In this document: positions 33,533-40,970 of the stretch, in pieces
Position numbering within the stretch: position 1 is the stretch's first letter
Layout: the number at the start of each line of letters is the position of its first letter
NCBI RefSeq assembly: GCF_004796535.1
Contig: NZ_SPHY01000007.1
Location: 62,001 to 126,000, forward strand
Reading direction: 5' to 3'
Source of the DNA: Sphingomonas flavalba
GTDB taxonomy: Bacteria; Pseudomonadota; Alphaproteobacteria; Sphingomonadales; Sphingomonadaceae
DNA length: 64,000 nt
Translations under genes and position numbers: made by a program
The notes under the pieces: generated by a model
Seen by the model: the letters and a program-made list of their open reading frames with translations, nothing else
Told to the model about the DNA's origin: nothing
Database searches by the model: none

Positions 33533-33976
33533 ATGCGCGGGCGCTCCGCCGTGCCGTGGGTCGCCGCCCCGCTGCTGGCGGTGGCGGGTGCGGTGCTGGT
33601 GACCGGCGCGACCGCGCCGCAGGACCGATCGCCGCGAACCAATTACGCGCTGCATTGTCAGGGGTGTCACCTGCCGGATGGAAGCGGCAAGCCCGGCGCG
33701 GTGCCTGACATGCGCGGCGAACTGGGGCGGCTGGCCGCCATTCCGGGCGGACGGGAGTTCATCGTCCAGGTGCCGGGTACCGCCAGCGCCAAGCTCGACG
33801 ACGCCCAGGTAACCGCGCTGCTCAACTGGCTGGTCCCGGCGATGGGGCCGCCGGTGCCGGGCGGGTTCAGGCCGTATAGCGTCGAGGAGGTCGGCCGGCT
33901 GCGGCGCCAGCGGCTGAAGCAGGTCGAGCCGCTAAGGTCCGAACTGGGCCGGGCGATCGCCGCGCAGCGGCGGTAG
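33533..33976 (+). CDS. Small monohaem cytochrome c
   Basis: This 147-residue exported protein has an N-terminal hydrophobic segment (residues 8-27) and one haem site CQGCH at residues 42-46. Possible axial methionines are in PDMRGE or PAMGPP. It ends with a charged helix rich in Arg and Glu. It starts 5 bases after the light chain and closes the operon. A small cytochrome gene after the light chain is also known in aromatic amine dehydrogenase clusters. It could take electrons from the enzyme or take part in TTQ maturation; the sequence does not decide. Confidence 0.82.
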   Translation: MRGRSAVPWVAAPLLAVAGAVLVTGATAPQDRSPRTNYALHCQGCHLPDGSGKPGAVPDMRGELGRLAAIPGGREFIVQVPGTASAKLDDAQVTALLNWLVPAMGPPVPGGFRPYSVEEVGRLRRQRLKQVEPLRSELGRAIAAQRR

Positions 33977-33978
33977 GG

Positions 33979-34782
33979 CTATTTTTCGACGATCTTGTCG
34001 AAGAAGGTCATGCCGACATTGGCGATCAGCGAGCCGCCGTCGACCGCCAGGATGGCGCCGTTGACGAAGGAGGCGGCGGGGCTGAGCAGCCAGGCGATCG
34101 CCTCCGCCGCCTCGTCGGCATGGCCGGCACGGCGTTGCGGAACATGTTCGCTGACCTTGGCGTAGGCGCCTTCCAGATCGTCGGCGATGTTCATCGTCGC
34201 CATTTCCTCGTCGCCCATTTCGGTGCGGATCCAGCCGGGCGCGACGATATTGGCGCGCAGCCCGTCACGGGCATGTTCGTAGGCGATCGCCTGGGTCATC
34301 AGGGTCAGGCCCGCTTTTGATGCGGAATAGGCGGCAAGCCCCGGCCCGGTCTGCACCGCGCCGACCGAGGTGATCGAGACGATCGCGCCCTTGACCGCCA
34401 GCAGGTGCGGCAGCGCCGCCTGGGCGAGAACGAATGGCCCGGTCAGATTGATCGCCAACTGCGCGTCCCAGTCCTCCAACCGCATCTCGGCGAACGGGAC
34501 GGTGATGATGATGCCGGCGTTCAGCACCAATCCGTCGAGCCGGCCGTAATGGGCGACGACATCGGCGATCAGCTTGCGCGCCGCTTCCGGGTTGCCGATG
34601 TCGGCGACGAACGGGGTGATGCCGCCGGCCGCCGCTACCGCCTCCAGCGCGGCAAGCCGCCGCCCGCAGATGGCGACGCGGTAATCGCGGGCCAGTCGCC
34701 GCGCGGTGGCGGCGCCGATGCCGCTGCCGCCGCCGGTCACCAGGACGACCGGCTTGTCCCGATCGGCGCCATGTTGGCTCAT
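33979..34782 (-). CDS. Short-chain dehydrogenase/reductase
   Basis: This is a 267-residue SDR with VTGGGSGIGAATARRL near the N-terminus, an NAGI motif, SITSVGAV with the active Ser, and YSASKAG. It is convergent with the amine dehydrogenase operon (2-base gap) and divergent from an MFS gene. ATTCGAG elements lie in the shared upstream region, so it is probably co-regulated with the transporter. It could reduce or oxidise an aldehyde or alcohol made from the amine, but no substrate can be read from sequence. Confidence 0.82.
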   Translation of the reverse strand: MSQHGADRDKPVVLVTGGGSGIGAATARRLARDYRVAICGRRLAALEAVAAAGGITPFVADIGNPEAARKLIADVVAHYGRLDGLVLNAGIIITVPFAEMRLEDWDAQLAINLTGPFVLAQAALPHLLAVKGAIVSITSVGAVQTGPGLAAYSASKAGLTLMTQAIAYEHARDGLRANIVAPGWIRTEMGDEEMATMNIADDLEGAYAKVSEHVPQRRAGHADEAAEAIAWLLSPAASFVNGAILAVDGGSLIANVGMTFFDKIVEK

Positions 34783-34810
34783 CTTCGCCTCTCCCTGCTT
34801 ATGAATAGGA

Positions 34811-34827
34811 ACGTATTCGAGTTACGT
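34811..34827. promoter_or_regulatory. Candidate operator, site 1 (SDR side)
   Basis: ACGTA-TTCGAGT-TACGT has perfect 5-bp outer arms and contains ATTCGAG. It lies 29 bases upstream of the SDR start on the minus strand. The same 7-mer recurs twice in site 2. Confidence 0.45.
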
Positions 34828-34877
34828 GGATGTGTCGAGCGCAATTCTGTGGACAGGCTTTCTATCCTTCGATAAAA

Positions 34878-34893
34878 CTCGAATCTATTCGAG
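34878..34893. promoter_or_regulatory. Candidate operator, site 2 (MFS side)
   Basis: CTCGAAT-CT-ATTCGAG is a perfect 16-base inverted repeat 21 bases before the MFS start, next to a GATAAT -10-like sequence. Together with site 1 it fits a dimeric repressor such as the TetR protein encoded at 39724, but the partner is not proven. Confidence 0.55.
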
Positions 34894-34914
34894 ATAATAA
34901 TGGGCGGGAGGGGT

Positions 34915-36051
34915 ATGCGCGCGGGAGATATCGCGCCGCTGATCGGCGGCACCTTCCTGGCCATGTATCCTATGATGGCGACGCCGATCCTGGTCGGCGG
35001 GCTGGTCGATTGGGCGGGGCTGTCCGGCGAGCAGGCCGGGTGGATCGGCACGATCTCGATCGGCGCGGTGGCGCTGGCGTCGATGCTGCTGCCGCGCCTG
35101 CTGCACCGCCACCCCGGCCGGGCGCTGCCCTTCCTGTTCGCGACGATGCTGGCGCTTGGCTATGCCGGCTATTCGTTCGCCGCCGGTTTCCCGGCCTTCG
35201 TGGCGTTGGCGCTGGTCACCGGTATCGGCTCCGGCGGGCTGCTGGCGGCGATGGCGATGCGGATCGCCAAGACCGCGCAGCCCGACCGCGTCTACGGCAT
35301 CATCTATGCGACCGCGTCGATCGTGTTCGCGGCGCTGCTGTTCGCGCTGCCGCCGCTCGGCGAAGCCTGGGGTATCCCGGCGGAGTTCCGGCTGCTGGCG
35401 CTGGTCGCCGTCGCGGTGATGCCGCTGCTCGCGCGGCTGAAGGCCGATGTGGCGCCTGTGGGCGTGGAAGGCGGCGGCGCGACACGGCGACCGTGGGCGA
35501 TGATCTGGACGGTGGTACTGGTGATGACCATCGCCTTTCCGCTTTACGGCGGTGTCTATGCCTTTTCGGAGCGGCGCGCGGTCGACATCGGCCTTGGCGC
35601 GGCGGCGATCGGCGGGGCGCTGGCGGCGGCGACGGTGATGACCGTCGTCGGCGCGCTGCTTGTCGCCTGGGTCGGCACCCGCCCCGGCCGCACGCTGCCG
35701 ACGATGGCGACGATGGCGGTGGCGACACTGTCCTACGGCCTGGTGCTGGGGGCCGCCACGCCGCCATTGTTCCTGGCCGGGATGCTGGCGTTCGGGCTGA
35801 TGCAGATGGCGCTCAATTCCTATTTCTTCGGTCTCGCCTCGACGCTTGACCGCGAGGGGCATGTCGCGGCGGCGCTGCAGGGCTATTCCCTGATCCCCTA
35901 CGCGCTGGGCGCCGGGCTGTTCGGCAGCCTGGCGGGGGACGGGAATATGCGCCTGCTGGCCTGGCCGGCGGTGGCGATCAGCGTCTTCGCGGCGCTGATC
36001 CTGCTGCCGATGCTGATCCGGCTCGACCGGCAGGGCGAGGCGGCGGCGTGA
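34915..36051 (+). CDS. MFS transporter
   Basis: This 378-residue integral membrane protein has about 12 hydrophobic helices and MFS features (LVDWAGLSGEQAGWIG in the first loop, RIAKTAQPDRVYG in the cytoplasmic loop). ATG 34915 is preferred over ATG 34900 because GGGCGGGAGGGG precedes it. It overlaps the APC permease start by 4 bases and heads the operon MFS-APC-aminotransferase-kinase. The substrate is unknown; by context an amine, amino alcohol or organic acid is likely. Confidence 0.82.
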   Translation: MRAGDIAPLIGGTFLAMYPMMATPILVGGLVDWAGLSGEQAGWIGTISIGAVALASMLLPRLLHRHPGRALPFLFATMLALGYAGYSFAAGFPAFVALALVTGIGSGGLLAAMAMRIAKTAQPDRVYGIIYATASIVFAALLFALPPLGEAWGIPAEFRLLALVAVAVMPLLARLKADVAPVGVEGGGATRRPWAMIWTVVLVMTIAFPLYGGVYAFSERRAVDIGLGAAAIGGALAAATVMTVVGALLVAWVGTRPGRTLPTMATMAVATLSYGLVLGAATPPLFLAGMLAFGLMQMALNSYFFGLASTLDREGHVAAALQGYSLIPYALGAGLFGSLAGDGNMRLLAWPAVAISVFAALILLPMLIRLDRQGEAAA

Positions 36052-37388
36052 GCGGGGAACTCGCCCGCGCGGCGATCGGCTGGCGGCAGATCGCCGGCCT
36101 CGGCGTCGCGCTGGTCGTCGCCGGCCAGTTCACCGGCTGGAACTACGGGCTGGCGGCGGGCGGCTGGGCCAACATGGTGGCGGCGACGCTGCTGATGGCG
36201 GTGCTGTGCTTCGGCCTGGCGCTGTGCGTCGCCGAGCTGTCCGCCGCCCGGCCGAGCGCCGGCGGACTCTATGTCTATTGCGAGGCGGCGTTCGGCCCGT
36301 TCGCCGGCTATGCCGTCGGCTTCGCGGTGTTCGCGGCGCTGTCGATCAGCACCGGCGCGGCGGTGCAGTTCGTTTCCGCTTATTGCGAGCACGCCTTCGG
36401 CTTTGGCGGCTGGCCGCTGAAGCTGGCGCTGTTCGCCGCGATCATCGCGCTCCACGCCCGTGGGGTGGGGGAGGCGATGCGCTGGATGGTCGGCGCCGGC
36501 GTGCTGGCGGTCGTCGCGATCGGGCTGTTCGACATGACGATGCTGCCCTATTTCGATCCGGCCAAGCTGACCGTCGACGGCCGCCCGCCTGCCGTCGACC
36601 TGGCAGGGGTGATCGCCTGCATCCCGTTCGCGATCTGGCTGTTCATCTCGGTCGAGCAGACCGCCGCCGCGTCGGAGGAAGTACGCGACCCGGCCCGTGC
36701 GATGCCGCGCGGGATCATCGCCGCGATCGTCATCCTGCTGCTGTCGGCGCTGAGCGTGCTGCTGCTGGCGGCCGGAGGCGGCGGTGTCGCCCAGGTCGGC
36801 GCCGCCGACGACCCGATGCTGGCGGCGATGACCAGCCCGCTGGCGCAGGGCGGGCCGGGGCCGATGGTCATGATCGTCGGCGCGGGCGGAATGCTGGGGC
36901 TGGTCGCGACATTGTTCTCGCTGATCTACTCCGCATCGCGCCAGTTGTTCGCGCTCGCCCGCGACGGCCACCTGCCGGCGGTGCTGGCGCGGACCAATCG
37001 GCGCGGTGCGCCCCATGTCGCGCTGCTGCTGGTCGGCGCGATCGGCGTCGCGATGGCGTCGGTCCGCCCCGAAAGCATCCTGCTCGCCGTCGTGCTGCTG
37101 CTCAGTGCCTCCTACGTCGTGCTGCTCGCCGCGTTCATCCGCCTGCGCCGCCGCCAGGGCGATCTGCACCGCCCGTTCCGCGCATGGGGCGGGCAGGTGA
37201 CCGCCGCGCTTTGCCTGTGCCTGGCGCTGCTGGTCTGCGTCGCCTGCTTCCAGGTGGAGGTGCCGGTGCTGGTTGGGCTGGCACTGCTGCTGGGCGCCGC
37301 CGGGCTTTGCTATCTGTGGAGCCGCCGTCACCGGGCGCCGGCTTCTCCCGCCTTTGTTTCGCCGATGGAAAGGTCGTCCGATGTCTGA
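36048..37388 (+). CDS. APC-family amine/amino acid permease (ethanolamine-permease-like)
   Basis: This 446-residue permease has 12 hydrophobic helices. Its N-terminus GWRQIAGLGVALVVAGQF and the ARPSAGGLYVYCEAAFGPFAG stretch match the ethanolamine/amino acid group of the APC superfamily, and the cytoplasmic motif EEVRDPARAMPRGI is present. The GTG start at 36048 overlaps the MFS stop, and its stop overlaps the aminotransferase start by 8 bases. The following two genes look like a kinase and phospho-lyase for an amino alcohol, so this permease probably brings in that substrate. Confidence 0.82.
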   Translation: MSGELARAAIGWRQIAGLGVALVVAGQFTGWNYGLAAGGWANMVAATLLMAVLCFGLALCVAELSAARPSAGGLYVYCEAAFGPFAGYAVGFAVFAALSISTGAAVQFVSAYCEHAFGFGGWPLKLALFAAIIALHARGVGEAMRWMVGAGVLAVVAIGLFDMTMLPYFDPAKLTVDGRPPAVDLAGVIACIPFAIWLFISVEQTAAASEEVRDPARAMPRGIIAAIVILLLSALSVLLLAAGGGGVAQVGAADDPMLAAMTSPLAQGGPGPMVMIVGAGGMLGLVATLFSLIYSASRQLFALARDGHLPAVLARTNRRGAPHVALLLVGAIGVAMASVRPESILLAVVLLLSASYVVLLAAFIRLRRRQGDLHRPFRAWGGQVTAALCLCLALLVCVACFQVEVPVLVGLALLLGAAGLCYLWSRRHRAPASPAFVSPMERSSDV

Positions 37389-38664
37389 TGATGCTGTGCT
37401 GCTGGAGCGGCGCTTTCGGGTTATGGGCCGCAACGCGCCGCTGTTCTACGACCGGCCGGTGCATCTGGTGCGCGGCAGCGGCGTATGGGTGGAGGATGCC
37501 GACGGCCGGCGCTATCTGGACGTCTACAACAACGTGCCCCATGTCGGCCATTGCCACCCGCATGTCGTGGAAGCGATCGCCCGGCAGGCGGCGACGCTGA
37601 ACCTGCACACCCGCTATCTGCACGAAACCGTCGTCGCCTATGCCGAGCGGCTGACCGCGACCTTCGCCGAGCCGCTGGACGCGGCGATCTTCACCTGTTC
37701 GGGCACCGAATCCAACGAACTTGCGCTGCGGCTGGCGCGCTATCGCAGCGGCGGGCGCGGCATCATCGTCAGCGATTTCAGCTATCACGGCAATTCGGAG
37801 ACGCTGGCGGCGGTGACCACCTGCTTCCCGGTGCCGGAGCCATTCCCCGCCTTTGCCCGCAAGGTGCCGGTGCCCGACCCCTATCGCGACCGGCAGGGGC
37901 GGGACGACGCGGCGCTGGGCGACCTGTTCGCGGCGAAGATCGCCGAGGCGGTCCGCTCGCTGAAGGCGGAAGGGATCCCGCTCGCCGCGCTGCTGATCGA
38001 CACGCTATTCGCCAATGAGGGGCTACCGGAGCCGGTGCCCGGCTATGTCGCCAAGGCGGTCGCCATCGTCCGTGAGGCGGGCGGCCAGTTCATCTGCGAC
38101 GAGGTTCAGGCCGGCTTTGGCCGCACCGGCGACGCGATGTGGGGCCACCAGTTGAGCGGCGTCACGCCGGATATCGTCACGCTCGGCAAGCCGATGGGCA
38201 ATGGCCACCCAATTGCCGGGGTGATCGCGCCGGCCGAACTGATCGATTCCTTCGGCAAGGCGGCGACCTATTTCAACACCTTCGGCGGCAATCCGGTGTC
38301 GGCCGCCGCCGGCATGGCGGTGCTCGACGTGATCGAGGATGAAGGGCTGCTGGAGAACGGCCGCCGGGTTGGCGCCCATGTCCGCGCCGGGCTGGAGCGG
38401 CTGAGGACGCGTTATCCGATCATCGGCAACGTCCGGGGCAGGGGGCTGTTCTTCGGCATCGAGATCATCGCCGACGCGGCCGAGAAGACGCCGGATCCGG
38501 CGCGGACCAAGCGGCTGGTCAACATGATGCGCGACCGGGGCGTGCTGCTCAGCCGTATCGGGCGGTACGACAATATCCTGAAGATGCGGCCGCCGATGGT
38601 GTTCACCACGGACGATGCCGATCTGCTGCTGGCGACGCTCGACGACGCGTTCGCGGCGCTGTGA
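37381..38664 (+). CDS. Class-III PLP enzyme, amino-alcohol-phosphate phospho-lyase-like
   Basis: This 427-residue protein has a class-III aminotransferase fold with PLP lysine Lys270 in VTLGKPMGNGHP and the DEVQAGFGRTG motif. The N-terminal part (YLDVYNNVPHVGHCHPHVV, then NLHTRYLHETVVAYAERL) resembles the AGXT2L subgroup, which does not transaminate but removes phosphate and ammonia from phosphoethanolamine or phosphohydroxylysine to give an aldehyde. An APH-fold kinase gene adjoins it, just as hydroxylysine kinase pairs with its lyase. A normal aminotransferase cannot be excluded. The start overlaps the permease end by 8 bases. Confidence 0.78.
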   Translation: MSDDAVLLERRFRVMGRNAPLFYDRPVHLVRGSGVWVEDADGRRYLDVYNNVPHVGHCHPHVVEAIARQAATLNLHTRYLHETVVAYAERLTATFAEPLDAAIFTCSGTESNELALRLARYRSGGRGIIVSDFSYHGNSETLAAVTTCFPVPEPFPAFARKVPVPDPYRDRQGRDDAALGDLFAAKIAEAVRSLKAEGIPLAALLIDTLFANEGLPEPVPGYVAKAVAIVREAGGQFICDEVQAGFGRTGDAMWGHQLSGVTPDIVTLGKPMGNGHPIAGVIAPAELIDSFGKAATYFNTFGGNPVSAAAGMAVLDVIEDEGLLENGRRVGAHVRAGLERLRTRYPIIGNVRGRGLFFGIEIIADAAEKTPDPARTKRLVNMMRDRGVLLSRIGRYDNILKMRPPMVFTTDDADLLLATLDDAFAAL

Positions 38665-38675
38665 AAGGCCCGGTG

Positions 38676-39713
38676 ATGCCTGATTTCTACGCATTGCCGG
38701 ACGCGGAGCAGGCGGCGCTGCTGACCGGCCTCGCCCGCCATGCGCTGGCGCGGTGGGATGGCGCTTTCGACACACCGGAACTGGTCAAATATCGCGAAAA
38801 TGCCGTGTTCTCCGTCCGCCATGCGGACGGTGGGCGGGTGGCGTTGCGCGTCCACCGCCACGGTTACCATTCCGACGCGGCGCTCCATTCGGAACTGCAC
38901 TGGATGCAGGCGCTGGGTGCGCGCGGCGTCGCGGTCCCGCCGATCGTGCCGGCGGCGTGCGGCAGCATGTTCGTCACCGTCACTGCGCCCGACATTCCCG
39001 AACCGCGCCAGGTCGACATGCTCGGCTGGATGGCGGGGACGCCGGTCGGCTCCGCCGAGGATGGGCTGGTGCTTGATCCGGCGGCGGCGGAGCGGCTGTA
39101 TTTCGACGCCGGGGCATTGGCTGCGACGGTGCACCGGGAAACCCGGGCGATGCGGTTGCCGGACGGCTTCGTGCGCCATGCCTGGGACGAGGCCGGGCTG
39201 ATCGGCGCGCAGCCGCTGTGGGGGCGGTTCTGGGACCTGGCGATGCTGACCGAGGCCGACCGAGCGCTGCTGGCCGAGGCGCGGGCGCGGGCGGCACGGG
39301 ACCTGAGCGCCTTTGGCCGGACGGCGGAGAATTACGGGCTGATCCATGCCGATTTCGTGCCGGAGAATTTGCTCAGCGAGGCAGGGCGGCTGAAGCTGAT
39401 CGATTTCGACGATTCCGGCTTTGGTTGGCACATGTTCGAGCTGGCGACCGCGCTCTATTTCAACATCGACGAGCCGTTCTACCCTGCGATCGAGCGGGCG
39501 CTGTTCGCCGGCTATCGTTCGGTCCGGCCGCTGCCGGCGGCGGAGGAGACGCTGCTGCCGCTGTTCCTGTTCCTGCGCGGCACGACCTATCTGGGGTGGA
39601 TCCAGACCCGGCCGGAAACCCAGACGGCGCGTGAGCTTGGCCCGATGCTGATCGCGCGGATCCGGCAGGTGGCGCGCGCCTATCTTGCCTCGCCCCCGCC
39701 CGCGCCGGCATAG
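38676..39713 (+). CDS. Aminoglycoside-phosphotransferase-fold small-molecule kinase
   Basis: This 345-residue kinase of the APH/choline-kinase fold has N-lobe ENAVFSVRHADGGRVALRVH, catalytic loop HADFVPENLL (Asp and Asn present) and metal-binding IDFDDSGFG. Homologues include homoserine and hydroxylysine kinases. It adjoins a phospho-lyase-like gene, which fits a two-step route in which a hydroxy-amine is phosphorylated and then cleaved. GTG 38661 would overlap the previous stop; ATG 38676 with GAAAGG upstream is preferred. It is not a resistance gene by context. Confidence 0.8.
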   Translation: MPDFYALPDAEQAALLTGLARHALARWDGAFDTPELVKYRENAVFSVRHADGGRVALRVHRHGYHSDAALHSELHWMQALGARGVAVPPIVPAACGSMFVTVTAPDIPEPRQVDMLGWMAGTPVGSAEDGLVLDPAAAERLYFDAGALAATVHRETRAMRLPDGFVRHAWDEAGLIGAQPLWGRFWDLAMLTEADRALLAEARARAARDLSAFGRTAENYGLIHADFVPENLLSEAGRLKLIDFDDSGFGWHMFELATALYFNIDEPFYPAIERALFAGYRSVRPLPAAEETLLPLFLFLRGTTYLGWIQTRPETQTARELGPMLIARIRQVARAYLASPPPAPA

Positions 39714-39723
39714 GGCGGGCGCA

Positions 39724-40341
39724 ATGAACGCGGGACGGCCAGCAAACACTCAGGCGCGCGGGCGCAAGCGGCGGGACGCGCTGCTCGGCGCGGCGCGGCA
39801 ACTGCTGGCCGAGCGCGAGAGTGACCAGATCACCCTGGTCGACGTCGCCGCGCGCGCCGGCATCCCGAAAAGCTCCGCCTATCATTTCTACGCCGACGTG
39901 CTGGAACTCTACAACGAACTGGTCACCGTGCTCGACGCGGAACTCCAGCAGGCGATCGTCCGCCCGATCGGCCCGGTCGAGGGGTGGGAGGCGCTGATCG
40001 GCGTCGTCTTCGACCGCGCCGCGCTGTTCTTCGCCGAACACCCGGCCGCGCAGCAACTGATGCTCGCCTCGCAGACGCCGCCGGCGGTCAAGCGCTCCAG
40101 CCGCCGCGCCGACATCAAGACCAGCGGCCTGATCGAGCAGCATATCGATGCGCAGTTCGTGATGCCCGACATCCCCGACCGCAGCCGCATATTCTTTCAC
40201 GCGGTCGAGGCGGCGGACCTGATGTTCGGCCTGTCGCTGTTCCAGTACGGCGCGCTGAAACCGGTGATGGTCGAGGAGGCGAAGAAAATGTCCTGCGCCT
40301 ATCTCGGCCTATACATCCCGCGTTTCCTGCCGCGGCGGTAG
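39724..40341 (+). CDS. TetR-family transcriptional regulator
   Basis: This 205-residue protein has an N-terminal HTH (ALLGAARQLLAERESDQITLVDVAARAGIPKSSAYHFY) and a helical ligand domain. It follows the kinase by 10 bases on the same strand and is the only regulator at this end of the amine island. It is therefore the best candidate for the ATTCGAG operators near 34.8 kb. The C-terminal FFHAVEAADLMFGLSLFQYG region may form the ligand pocket. Confidence 0.85.
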   Translation: MNAGRPANTQARGRKRRDALLGAARQLLAERESDQITLVDVAARAGIPKSSAYHFYADVLELYNELVTVLDAELQQAIVRPIGPVEGWEALIGVVFDRAALFFAEHPAAQQLMLASQTPPAVKRSSRRADIKTSGLIEQHIDAQFVMPDIPDRSRIFFHAVEAADLMFGLSLFQYGALKPVMVEEAKKMSCAYLGLYIPRFLPRR

Positions 40342-40353
40342 AGCGGCGCGCGG

Positions 40354-40968
40354 TCAGCCGCGGGCGAGGATGCGCCGGGCCTGATCCTCGTCGACGACCT
40401 CGGCATATTTGGCCTGAAGATCGAACAGATTGGCGTCGTGCTGGGCGGCGCCGCGATCGGCGCAGCCGTCGCGTACCACGAACGGCGCGAAGCCGTTCTG
40501 CAACGCGTCGAGCGCGCTCGCGCGGACGCAGCCGGAGGTCGAGAATCCGGTGATCAGCAGCGTATCGATGCCAAGCGTGGTCAGCATCGGCGTGAGCGCG
40601 GTGCCGAAGAAGGCGGAGGCATATTGCTTGGTGACGACGATGTCGCCGGCCGCCGGGGTCAGCGCCGGCGGAAAGGCGCCGAGTGGCGACCCCGCCTGGA
40701 ATTGGGCGAGCGCCGGCACCTTGCGGTAGAACAGCCCGCCGTCGACGCCGCCGGGCGCATAGACGACGCGGGTGAAGATGACGGGTGCGGCGGCGGCGCG
40801 TGCTGCTGCTGCCAGCCGCGCGGTTGCCGCCACCGCCGCTTCGCCGTCCAGGAACAGCGACGAGGCGGGGTCGAGATAGGCCATGACCATGTCGACGACC
40901 AGCAGCGCCGGGTGCGCGCCGGGGGCGAGCGTGCCGCTGAACGGATCGACGGAGCCGGGGGGCGCCAT
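40354..40968 (-). CDS. Isochorismatase-family cysteine hydrolase, N-carbamoylsarcosine-amidase-like
   Basis: This 204-residue protein has an intact Asp-Lys-Cys triad: Asp26 in LVVDMVMAY, Lys114 in VVTKQYASAF and Cys147 in STSGCVRASALDALQNGF. The last stretch is strongly reminiscent of N-carbamoylsarcosine amidase, which splits N-carbamoyl amino acids into amine, CO2 and ammonia. Two bases separate it from the CaiB gene, and hydantoinase-type A/B genes lie in the same operon. Together these suggest ring opening of a hydantoin or lactam and then removal of the carbamoyl group. A ureidoacrylate or maleamate hydrolase role is possible. Confidence 0.82.
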   Translation of the reverse strand: MAPPGSVDPFSGTLAPGAHPALLVVDMVMAYLDPASSLFLDGEAAVAATARLAAAARAAAAPVIFTRVVYAPGGVDGGLFYRKVPALAQFQAGSPLGAFPPALTPAAGDIVVTKQYASAFFGTALTPMLTTLGIDTLLITGFSTSGCVRASALDALQNGFAPFVVRDGCADRGAAQHDANLFDLQAKYAEVVDEDQARRILARG

Positions 40969-40970
40969 CG

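Noticed and set aside
38676-39713. Aminoglycoside resistance gene
   Set aside because: The APH fold is shared with metabolic kinases. The gene sits in an operon with a permease and a phospho-lyase-like enzyme and shows no mobile-element context.
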